From assembly GCA_002786025.1 (NCBI GenBank), contig NHNW01000035.1, positions 248,001-312,000 of the forward strand: DNA of 64,000 nt, in the 5' to 3' direction. A program made the position numbers and the translations under genes. Source of the DNA: Zasmidium citrigriseum. Its lineage: Eukaryota > Ascomycota > Dothideomycetes > Mycosphaerellales > Mycosphaerellaceae. The notes beneath the pieces are model-generated. The model had not been told where the DNA came from. It made no database searches and saw only the letters and a list, made by a program, of their open reading frames with translations. Shown piece after piece: positions 11,405 to 20,114 of this stretch (position 1 is its first letter; each line of letters begins with the position of its first letter).

Positions 11405-12417
11405 TTTGGCTGGCTGTGTATGGTATTGAAAGGGTTTTGGGGTGAATGAGGGACTTTTGGATGGAGAACGAGAGGCTTCTTGCTTGGGCAGGGATAAGAA
11501 AGATGGGAGGCAATGGGATACTTTATACCATGAACGGATAGTAGGTCTTCGTCGGCAACATTGAACCCAAGCCTGTACGACACGGAAGTAGCGACTGCGT
11601 TCAAATCCGCAGAGTGAACTACTCCTGCAGCAGGTCGATCAATCAACATCCCGTACGACGGCAAAGGCGACTTTTCCAGCCATAGAACCGACGTTAACGG
11701 CAGCACAAGACTGATGATCGACGTCGACCAGCTTGCGTAGCACGCATAGCTTGCTTATAGTGTCGACCGGGACAAGTCGCGCAATAGGAAGGTCATGCTT
11801 GGGTGGTATCGATAGGCCAAATGAGCATGCAGTATCTGAGCACATGTCGTCGGGATAAGCGTGCCTTGAGAGGGAGATGGGAAGCTGCCGCTGCAGGTCC
11901 TCGGTAGCATAAAATCGTAATCATGGTTGGTGTTGGTCGTGGAGGTCGCCTTTTGTCCAGTGAGAAGTGGGATGTGCCTTCAGCCCAGAGGAACTAGCGG
12001 TCGATCCCTTGTTTGTTGATCGCGTAGGCGGCTGAGCGCTAGATTCAACAGGGCAGCTCCTCCCCCTCGGGGATTTGACTTGGCCTTGCTCCGTTTCCTG
12101 CAGCTTCAGGTTGGCATATCTCGTGGCTATCAAGATGCCTCTTCATTCGCTCGTCGGCGGGGACTGAGATATGTTTCACTTGGCGCGATGGCGGATCCGG
12201 CCGCCACTGATCAGCAACAGCTCGGGGAAGGTACTCCATCGGTAGGTCCGTGGCAATGTTGGCAGCTCGGACGTCATTGGTGTTTTTCTCATTGTTGAAG
12301 TAAAGGTCGAAGTTCTGTTCAGCTGTGGGAAAGACCAAGAGCACGTGGGGTCTGAGATTGAGACGTGACTTCTCCCGACCACGACACAACTTCCATCACG
12401 CCGAACGAGTCGACACC
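11405..12417. other. Divergent intergenic region
   Basis: About 1 kb between the minus-strand RNase gene and a plus-strand gene; presumably holds both promoters. The several overlapping frames on both strands show no protein-like pattern. Confidence 0.45.
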
Positions 12418-13267
12418 ATGCCTCAAGCTGGCCTCGAGGGATCGAATACTGTGCAGCAATGCCCGCAGTATGCTGCTTTGAGCGACTTTGTGTCGAGCAA
12501 GAGTGATTTGGGAGGAGCGCTGGATAAGTTCTGTGAGCCGGCAGAGAATGAGTGGATGTCGTCGACCAATGCAGAGGAGGTCGAAGAACAGTTGACACTC
12601 TGCTGGAGATCCGTCGTCTCGCAGGCAGCACAGACATCGTTCAAGGACGCTGCTCAGCAAAAGCTCGTTGACTTTGTCCTCGGCCTGCAACGACGGCCGA
12701 TACTGCAGAAGGATGGACAGACTTGTCAAGTCCAAGACATGACTGTTTGGAGAGACCTGCCCACTTTTGGATGGTCGATACGAGACGCATGGAATCTTGG
12801 TGAGTAGGCTCGCAATGGGTCGGACCTTGAGCTGACTTGTTGTAGCCGCTGGAGCGAACAGCGATCAGACGAGCAAAGATCACTGGATCAACCTGAACGC
12901 CTTCGCGGCCCTCTTGACAGCTTCAGCACACTCGAAGACCAACGACCAACCCGACCTCTCGCTCTTCTGCATCTGGTCTGTTCGCTCAGCTCTTGAAGAG
13001 CGAGATTCCTCCGACGTCGCCATCGCTGCTGCGGCCGCGTGGTTCGTCTTTGCTGCTCCAACCATCTACGACTTCTGCCAGAATGACAAGTCTTTCGAAG
13101 GGAAAGTCGCAAAGTCCGGTTCAGCATTTCAAGACCAGCCCTGGATTGGCTTCACGCCAGACCGATGGCAAGCCTGGAAGCAAAAGATGGGAGATGTGAG
13201 CGTTTCTGACAGTACTGCCAGCCAGCTGGTCGAGCAGGCTCGGCTAGCCATTGGTGAGATTCAATGA
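12418..13267 (+). CDS. DUF3632-like fungal protein, 267 aa
   Basis: Exons 12418-12799 and 12846-13267 with a 46-bp intron (GTGAGT...TTGTAG) that restores WNLAAGANSD. The helical protein carries the pattern I associate with fungal DUF3632 proteins: VWRDLPTFGWSIRDAWN, then HWINLNAFAALLTAS, FCIWSVRSALEE and an Ala-rich helix. It has no signal peptide or membrane span and no known activity. The start at 12418 follows a CACC context; the frame is open upstream to 12325 without another ATG. Confidence 0.78.
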
Positions 13268-14875
13268 AGCGGTAGAGTTCGTCGATGAAGTCGCGGAGGA
13301 GGCATCCGTGCTGTAAAGTAAAAAGTTATGACACGCATCAATGAATCATGTCGATAAGATCCGCGAGAGAGTGATTTGGTGGAACTGCGCATTGATTCAT
13401 ATCAGGCTCTGCGTTGGCGTTTTACAACGTCCCGAACCACTCTTTAGACGCAAGGCATGGCGATAACCCAACGTTGTGGGCTGCCACATGATTGCAAGGA
13501 TGGCCTGCGTTCACGACTCCGCCTGCTCGAGCCATCCGAGCGTGCCGAAGGTGGGAGTCAGAGCATGTCATCGTCAAGCTGTCTGTCTTCACTTTTGCAA
13601 AGGATGTTGTTAGTATAATAAATGAAGAGTCTTTTGAAGATCTGTGAAGTGTCAGAAGCTGTGACAAGAGCCGCAAATCGAGACCCTTGAGTGGCTGAGG
13701 GAGGAAATTGAGTGGAGATGCAGCGGCAGCCTCAGTCCGTTTCACCACGAGCATTTCGTGTCGAAGCCACTCCAAACGAACCCTTCAACCCACCAGATGA
13801 GCGAGATTGCATGGAGGGATACGAAGACTAGTTTGCCTCTGCCGACCAGTCGAGTCGAGGTGATACAGATGGGCTGCTTCATCACGCAAAGCAGACGTTT
13901 CAGGATGCCTGTTTCAGAAACGGTCGGCGAAGGATGACTTGGCGCAATGCACTGGAGAGGCATGGTGCCTGCCAAGCGGGAGCATGCTGCACAACCTCGC
14001 CGTCTCCTTGCGCGGACGGCGGCGTCGTTCCCGATGGATGTCAAGCTGTGCTCGTGAATCGATGGGAAGAGGGTGGTGAGAGGAGGCCGGCTGCGGGCAT
14101 GCGAGACAGCGGAGCCGTATGTATGTATGTGTGTATCACGCAAATAAAGACGAGACTGGCGCGAAGGAAGCGTTCCTGAGGCGAGGTGAGATTGCGCTGC
14201 CGCAGCCGGGACTCCGCAGCCGTTTTGCCCTCGACGTTGGCGAATGTTGTGCCCTTCTCTGGTACAGCGAGGCCGTAGAAAACGAAGAAGTTGTTCGATA
14301 TTGCAGAGTTTTTGAGGAATTGGTCTAGATCGCGCACCCTCGAAGTGTTTCGCAGACTCGCGGACAGACAACCCAGCTCTTTCCAAATTTAAGGCCTGCG
14401 ACGGGGCAGGCGCGCTAGCTGACTGGCTCCTGCTGCGTGCCCGAGCGCCTTCCCTCTCTCCATCTCGAAGCGTCGCTTTCACACACCAACACCCCTCCGT
14501 CCTCCGCCCAAACACCTCCACCGCCGCCCGTTTCACTGCGACCTCGACACCCGCCGCTCTCTCCTCACCGCCCTGCGAGCGCCGCTCCGCCGTCTACCCG
14601 ACCCCCGCCTTCTTTCAGCTTCGTACGACAAAGCCCGGCGCTTCTCCTATCGCTCCCTGCGACGACAGGCCCTCCTCGCAGCCCACACCACCACACCACC
14701 CATTGAACACCACCTCGGCAACAGTCTCCACGACATCTTCTTCTCTTTCAGCTTAATTGCGCATCTCCGAGAGCCTCGCGCGCATCAACACCACACCAGA
14801 CGACGCGCGGCCGTCCTCGCTTCTACCTTCAGTCACTCGTTTAACACCACCATTCGCTCACGCGACCCGTAATTC
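13268..14875. other. Long intergenic region upstream of SHO1
   Basis: About 1.6 kb. The part nearest SHO1 (about 14440-14870) is strongly C/T-rich on the plus strand, as in long pyrimidine-rich fungal 5' leaders. A 264-codon minus-strand frame (13742-14536) is basic, low in complexity and rejected. No RNA gene seen. Confidence 0.5.
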
Positions 14876-15947
14876 ATGCCCAGCTTCGGAAGCACCACCA
14901 ACTCGCCTTCGCTGCAAAAGATGGAGATGGGCGGACGCTATGGCGCCGGCAAGAAGTTCAGCTTTGGCAACATCGCCGGCGACCCATTCTGGCTGGGCAC
15001 CATAGGCATTGGCATTGTGAGTGGGACGAGATGCGCATGGGTTTCAAGATGCTAATGAATGACAGTCTGGCTGGATCATCGCCTTCGTCAGTTCCGTCAT
15101 CGCCGACATCCAGACCGACTACCCAAACTACTCCTGGTGGTGCCTGGTCTACATGTTCTTCTGCATCATGGCCGTCATCTTTGTTGTCGGCGCCGATGCC
15201 GTCTTCACCTACCACGTCGCTCTTGCGGCCTTCCTCTCAGCTGGCCTCGTCTTCACCACCTCGTCTGTCAACTCGCTCATCTACTGGCCAGAGCCTGCCA
15301 AAGAAGCCGCTGCCGCTGGATTCATCCTACTCTCCATTGATGCTGTATGATTCAGACAAAGAAACTTCATGCTTACATTGCTAACTTTCATTGCGCAGAT
15401 CATCTGGATGTTCTACTTTGGCTCTCAGCCGCAGGCAAGCCACCGCCAGACCCTCGACTCATTCGCGTTGCACAAGGACCGTGCGCCGAGCCGCAACAGT
15501 AGGGCTATGCGCCAGTCGTACCGTCCAGAGACGACTCATTCTGGAGGCCAACCGCACCAGATGTACACTTCCAACCACCTGGCTGGCTTCGAGACCGCCT
15601 CACCAGTCACCGGATACCACGGCGGACCACCCGGAGCCTCCAACCGTGCCAGTGCCATGCCGCCGCCGCTGAACTCGCAGCCAAGTGGTGCACTGTCCCA
15701 GGGTACTAACGGTGTTTCTGCAGGGCTCGGTGGAACCAACGACGGTTCTGTCGCCGCACCTACGGAGTACCCGTACCGCGCGAAGGCTATCTACAGCTAC
15801 GAAGCCAACCCCGACGACGCCAACGAAATCTCGTTCACCAAGCACGAGATCCTGGAAGTTAGCGACGTTTCAGGCAGATGGTGGCAAGCGAAGAAAGAGA
15901 ACGGTGAGACGGGCATCGCACCGTCGAACTACCTCATCCTGCTGTAG
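14876..15947 (+). CDS. SHO1: SHO1 osmosensor, 322 aa
   Basis: Plasma-membrane adaptor of the HOG osmotic-stress pathway, which recruits the MAPKK Pbs2 through its SH3 domain. Exons 14876-15016, 15066-15344 and 15399-15947; introns of 49 and 54 bp lie between codons. The N-terminus ends [18 protein letters not shown], the conserved entry to four closely spaced transmembrane helices (about 37-58, 72-94, 96-118, 128-148) with very short loops. A polar linker of ~110 residues follows. A C-terminal SH3 domain (about 265-322) runs from [20 protein letters not shown] to [20 protein letters not shown]. Length and architecture match filamentous-fungal Sho1. The ATG at 14876 is used; an in-frame ATG 15 codons later is possible. 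Confidence 0.96.
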
Positions 15948-16720
15948 ATTGCGCCTGACGGATGGATTGTATTTGTGTCAAAGGCATAAGCGGGAGGAAT
16001 GAAACATGCTACGACTTCACGAACGCCGGCAAGAGTATGCAACTATGCAGAACGGAACGGCTGGTCATGAAAGAAGAAAGCAAGCACCAAAAGCAAGGAT
16101 TAGGCATGCATGATATGGAAGAATGGGGAGCTGCTTCTTCGGAAGCGACGAATCCCACAGAACATATGGGAGGGCGGCATGAAAGTCGAGATGTCGAGGG
16201 ACTGCGGTCATCTCACGTCCCGGCTGAAAGATGGATATGGGCAAGACGGGACTGATGGCTTTTTTCTGTTTTGGCGATGGCGTTTTCTGGATGAACAATG
16301 GGCGGGACTGACTCGCCTCTGATGATGGGTGGCGGATGAAGCCTCCTGTCGTTGTGTTTCTGTTTTTATGCGACGATACCAGAGGGCCTTGATGATTGGC
16401 CCCAGGGGAAACCTCTTTTTGCGTTTGATTGAGTGGAATGGAAAGGAAAGCTTTGTTCTTTGAGTGCTAGCGCTGAGCGAGAGTATGAGAGTTTGCAATT
16501 GAAAGTCATGGATTGAGAACGTCCTAAATTGCGTATCGTTCCAAAATCTTGAGATATGGGTCTAGGCCTTCGCTGCAAATGAGAGGCGTGCAGTCTTCTT
16601 TGTTCTCCAAGAGCTCGAGCTCAAGCCACGCTAGCGGATAATCACATGCTCCTCAACCCGAACCGTTCACCTTCATACACTAATCTCAACATTGCCTTGC
16701 CAGCTTTCATCTCACTTACA
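15948..16720. other. Intergenic region between SHO1 and the tRNA-like array
   Basis: SHO1 3' UTR and flanking DNA. Short frames on both strands are unconvincing. No extra copy of the tRNA-like unit found here. Confidence 0.45.
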
Positions 16721-16871
16721 GGCTCAACGGTGCAATGGATAGCACCTCCAACAATAGAGGAAGTATGTTGTCATCCGAGAAGGAGAGACTTTGCATCTGG
16801 TTGTATCACCTAGTGCTTGCTTCGGCGAGTGGTGTGCTTGGAAGATCTCAGTTCGATTCTGAGTTGGGCTA
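16721..16871 (+). ncRNA. tRNA-like Pol III unit, copy 1
   Basis: 151 nt with tRNA ends but no anticodon. Acceptor strands GGCTCAA / TTGGGCT pair (two G-T pairs); the D arm with an A-box (GGTGCAATGG) and the T arm CTCAG-TTCGATT-CTGAG (B-box) are intact. An anticodon-type stem TCCAA / TTGGA closes not a 7-nt loop but a ~85-nt insert. The insert ends in a hairpin with a TTCG tetraloop (CTTGC/GCGAG, 16816-16829) enclosed by CACC/GGTG and preceded by GGTTGTATC. Position 33 is A, not the nearly universal T. A T-run at 16941-16945 could terminate Pol III. Call: structured ncRNA or defunct tRNA relative, not a decoding tRNA. Confidence 0.65.
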
Positions 16872-17077
16872 CGAGTACAGAGGTGGTCGTTTTGCTGCAT
16901 GGAGCATCTTTGAAGAGACGGCTGTTGCGTGACTACTCTCTTTTTGATTGTGCTTCTTGTATCAGGTGTCGCTTTGTGCTCGCCTCCTTTGGGTTTTGCC
17001 AAACCCACTCTTCCTCTCTATGGCATATGGAGCTTCATATACCATCACTATCAATGCCTCTCCAATGTCTTGATATC

Positions 17078-17230
17078 GGCTCAATGGTGCAATGGATAGC
17101 ACCTCCGACAACTGAGGAATGATTGAGCTTCTTGAAGGGACCGCGGCCTGGACGGCTCGCACAATCTAATTCCGTTTGTATCACTGCAAAGTGTGGTTGG
17201 ATGATCTCAGTTCGATTCTGAGTTGAGCCA
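17078..17230 (+). ncRNA. tRNA-like Pol III unit, copy 2
   Basis: 153 nt. The acceptor stem is perfect (GGCTCAA/TTGAGCC), and D arm, T arm and B-box match copy 1. The stem TCCGA/TTGGA closes an insert with a first helix GGAAT/ATTCC (17116-17120 with 17069+100, i.e. 17169-17173), extended by GATTG/CAATC. The conserved GTTTGTATC follows at 17174-17182, then a hairpin CACT-GCAA-AGTG (17182-17193) with a GNRA loop. A TTTTT terminator lies at 17247-17251. No T33 or readable anticodon. Confidence 0.7.
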
Positions 17231-17246
17231 CGAACAAGGACTTTTC

Positions 17247-17251
17247 TTTTT
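17247..17251 (+). terminator. Pol III T-run after copy 2
   Basis: TTTTT 16 bases after the unit's end. Equivalent T-runs follow copy 3 (17563-17567) and copy 4 (17881-17885); copy 1 has TTTT at 16890-16893 and TTTTT at 16941-16945. Confidence 0.55.
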
Positions 17252-17389
17252 GCCGTGTCGTAGAGTCTTGATGGTGAGCGAGTTGGCGTTGGGGCCGTTC
17301 TTTTGCCGTCTTACTCACGCTGCTTCTCGGGAGTGGGTGCTGGCATTGATATATCATTCCCAACATGACCTCTCTATTGTCTCGATATC

Positions 17390-17546
17390 GGCTCGATGGT
17401 GTAATGGATAGCACCTCCAACGCCCGAGGATAGATCACGTCTCCGGGCATCCCGCGAACTACGGACTATCCGTTTGTATCACCAGATGCTTCGTGCGTCT
17501 ATTCAGGTGTGGTTGGATGATCTCAGTTCGATTCTGAGTTGGGCCA
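17390..17546 (+). ncRNA. tRNA-like Pol III unit, copy 3
   Basis: 157 nt. Acceptor GGCTCGA/TTGGGCC. Anticodon-type stem TCCAA/TTGGA. The insert has helix GGATAG (17428-17433) with CTATCC (17466-17471), then GTTTGTATC (17472-17480) and a six-pair hairpin AGATGC/GCGTCT around TTCGT (17484-17500). TTTTT at 17563-17567. The sequence after the unit, TTTTTGCCGTGTC and about 20 further bases, is almost identical to that after copy 2, so copies 2 and 3 arose by local duplication. Confidence 0.7.
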
Positions 17547-17721
17547 CGAACAACGACATTCCTTTTTGCCGTGTCTTAGAGTCTTGATGGTGAGCAACGA
17601 GTTGGAGATAAGACCGTTCTTTTTGCCATCTCCGCCCCAGCAGTCCTTCATGGTGCGGACCTTCATATTGTATTGACGTTCACAGGCTTCATACCTCGCC
17701 CATACAGAACTCGAACAACAG

Positions 17722-17868
17722 GGACTCCATGGTGCAGCGGTTTAGCACGTTCAACAACAAAGGGCCAGGTGTTGCTGAAAAGTCGCCGTAGGTGCCCGTT
17801 TGTATCCCGTGTCGCTTCGGCGGTTCGAGGTGATTGAGAGACCTGCGTTCGACTCGCAGTGGAGCCCG
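17722..17868 (+). ncRNA. tRNA-like Pol III unit, copy 4 (most diverged)
   Basis: 147 nt. Acceptor GGACTCC/GGAGCCC with one A-C mismatch, D arm GTGC/GCAC, T arm CTGCG-TTCGACT-CGCAG (different sequence from the other copies but still paired). Anticodon-type stem TTCAA/TTGAG. Insert helix GGGC (17762-17765) with GCCC (17794-17797), possibly extended by ACAAA/TTTGT. GTTTGTATC at 17798-17806, and a CGC-TTCG-GCG hairpin at 17813-17822. T-run 17881-17885. Its divergence with pairing kept is the best sign that the fold is selected. Confidence 0.62.
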
Positions 17869-18550
17869 ATGGGCGTTCTCTTTTTGCTGGGGGCATTGAC
17901 TTAGATCGAGAGATGACAGAGCTGTAGAGTACAAGCATGCTTGCTGCATCGCTGTGTCTTGTGCCTCCTTTTTGGCCGGTACGCATGAGCGAGGCTGTGT
18001 GTCGAACGGTCTGAAGAAGGAACTCTTGCCCAATGCTTACGTTTGGACGCTGTCCACTGATGCTTTGTGTCTTGCTAGAACAGCTAGAAGCTTGGTATCG
18101 TGCTTTTCGTGAGCTTGTGACTATGAAGCCAACATGGACCTGAGCCCATCTCTGCCGTGTTGCTTGGCAAAGCAAGAAATATTCCAATCCCTCCCTTGGT
18201 CGTTCGCAAGGCTGGTCAAAAGATCTGGAGCGGCCGGTTGACGTCGCCTGCCGAGACATGTCTCAATTCACTCACTACGGTGAGTCAGCCACGCTAGCAC
18301 ATGATAATGATGCCCCACTATTGTCTTGTATTGTGAGCCGCACGTCTCACTTCGCACTCACTTCACTCACAGTTCGCTAGCTGCTAGCTCCGCGTATAAG
18401 TAGCTGCCTTTGTTGACGATTCGTTCTTCTTTCAACAACCACAACGACACCAACAACGAGCACAGCCACCATCATCCGTGCTGCAGTAGCTAGACCTTGA
18501 CAAGCGAAGCCACGAAGTCAGTCGAGAGAACTCCTTCATTCAATTCACAA
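17869..18550. other. Intergenic region with TATA box
   Basis: Space between the tRNA-like array and the next gene. A TATA-like GTATAAGTAG at about 18394-18403 precedes a CAAC-rich leader (about 18433-18475), typical of a well-expressed fungal promoter. A minus-strand frame at 17663-18259 overlaps copy 4 and is rejected. Confidence 0.5.
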
Positions 18551-18620
18551 ACCGTCACGAGCTGTCACGAACTGTCACGAACCGTCGCAGACCGTCGCAG
18601 ACTGCCCTAAACCGCCGTAG
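18551..18620 (+). repeat. 10-bp tandem repeat in the 5' leader
   Basis: Seven consecutive 10-mers of the form accgtcacga / gctgtcacga / actgtcacga / accgtcgcag / accgtcgcag / actgccctaa / accgccgtag, decaying towards the 3' end. They end 17 bp before the ATG at 18638, so they are probably transcribed. The unit is close to one helical turn and is not a multiple of three. Confidence 0.75.
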
Positions 18621-18637
18621 AACTCCACTTCGAGACC

Positions 18638-19227
18638 ATGGGCTGCATCTGTGCTGCGGAACCGGCTGTTGGACCGGCTGAGGGCACTGGCGGTGGTAGC
18701 GTTGCCCTCCTCAACTACCTCATCCTTCTGAAGTCCAGCTCCATCGACTGCGCCAAGCAGTATCGCAAGTACGGCGAGCGGTATCATAAGCTGCCGCCTG
18801 GCATCCGTGATCACGATATCGTCGAGGACAGCTGGAAGGCGTATTGCAAGAAGGCCTTCATCATATCCGCCAACGACGAGTTGCCGGATCTCATCCAAGT
18901 CTTCGCCATGGCGGAGAACAAGTTCGAGGCCGTGCGGCGCTGCGTGTTCAAGGGCGAGGTGGGCATGGCTAAGCGGAACCTCTTCCTCGCCGCCGCGCTG
19001 GTGGGCGAGGCTGATGTGCGGATCAAGAATCTCCGCTACGGCGTGGGACAGTATGAGTTGCTGCTCCAGGTGGATGGCGAGGTCGGCGAGACCACGGCGG
19101 AGATGGAGGACCAGCGGGGTGGTGAGTTGGAGAAGTGGAAAGCCGCCCTGCCAAAGTGCTGTGGTGAGTTGAAATTCACCTTCAAGAATGAAGCGCGCGC
19201 GCTAACATTGTACCAGGCGCGAGCTAG
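18638..19227 (+). CDS. MGCxC protein, putatively N-acylated, 178 aa
   Basis: The N-terminus MGCICAAEPAVG has Gly2 for N-myristoylation and Cys3/Cys5 for palmitoylation, so membrane anchoring is likely. The rest is helical and Lys/Glu-rich (DCAKQYRKYGERYHKLPPG, AENKFEAVRRCVFKGEV, YGVGQYELLLQVDGEVGE). I do not recognise a family. I place an intron at 19164-19216 (GTGAGT, branch GCTAAC, ACCAG), which gives a C-terminus KCCGAS; reading through instead gives 198 residues ending at 19234. Upstream are a TATA box and a 10-bp repeat array. Anchoring is inferred from the motif alone. Confidence 0.68.
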
Positions 19228-20114
19228 GACTTGAATTCAGGGCAATGACCGAGGCTTTGAAGCCCTGATCTAAGACCCGTTCATCAGCAACCAACATGCT
19301 CAAGAGAAGTGTGTTTTCTTGGAAAGAACCAGACGTGAGATATATGACATCTGGCAAAACAGTATCCAAGGCTTCGAGAAGTTCCACGTTTCTTTTTGTT
19401 TCTTTCTTATCGCTTCCGTGTGGCAATCTTCTAGTGGCTCACGTGCTCCAGGTGGCATCGATTACGTGGGCTGTTCGTCCAGGAATTGTGAAGCAAACAG
19501 GCGTAAATTCATCGAGCAAAAGAGCTGAAGCGATACATTGAGCCAGCAAGGTGTGATGGGGGAGTTTCAAGGGCCAAAGGTGACTGTGATGGGAGGTGGA
19601 AAGGAGAAAAGGGATTGAGGGAAAGTGAAATGAAGTCGTCGCCCGTAGCCGAGTCAATCCTGAGCTTTGCCCTTTTAGTCAGAGCAGTCGACTCTACTAC
19701 CTGTCACCAATCCAACCATACCCACCCTTGCAAACTCCTCGCAATCCACCAAATCGACTCTCTGGATAGAGCGTATGTATTGTCCAGATCTCCCTCGAGA
19801 TGGCCAGCGGGTCAGCACGAGCTCGGCGACGGCAGCAGACTGACTAACATCCTCACCAGCGCTTTTTCGGAGGCACTCTCGTGTGTGCGTGGAAGAGGAG
19901 ACGGACTTTGGAGATCCATCTTGGAACATCTGCAGAGCGTCGAGGAGGTGGGAGAATCGAGGATGGCGACAGCTGCTGGTGCGTCGGGGACACTTCGCCG
20001 TCATGCTCGTCGCTTGGAGGGCCTCCCCGCTACGCTGCACACAGCGCAGAATTCTCGACCGAGGGGCGCCCAACACCCAACTTCAGTGCAGGCAAACATC
20101 GCCAGAACGCTGCA
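19228..20114. other. Intergenic region / 5' leader
   Basis: The downstream gene's frame stays open from about 19881 but has no ATG before 20115, so this part is treated as leader. An upstream coding exon joined by splicing cannot be excluded. No other feature seen. Confidence 0.4.

Noticed and set aside
13742..14536. 264-codon minus-strand frame upstream of SHO1
   Set aside because: Very basic, low-complexity composition without domain pattern, overlapping the pyrimidine-rich SHO1 leader; looks like a chance GC-rich frame.
16721..17868. Four decoding tRNA-Arg-like genes with introns
   Set aside because: D-loop GGATAGCAC resembles tRNA-Arg, but T33 and a readable anticodon are missing in all four and the insert has its own conserved fold.
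16721..17868. tRNA-derived SINE insertions
   Set aside because: The extra sequence lies inside the anticodon arm rather than as a 3' body; no tail or target-site duplication is seen, and copies are locally tandem.
17663..18259. 198-codon minus-strand frame
   Set aside because: Overlaps tRNA-like copy 4 and shows no protein-like features.
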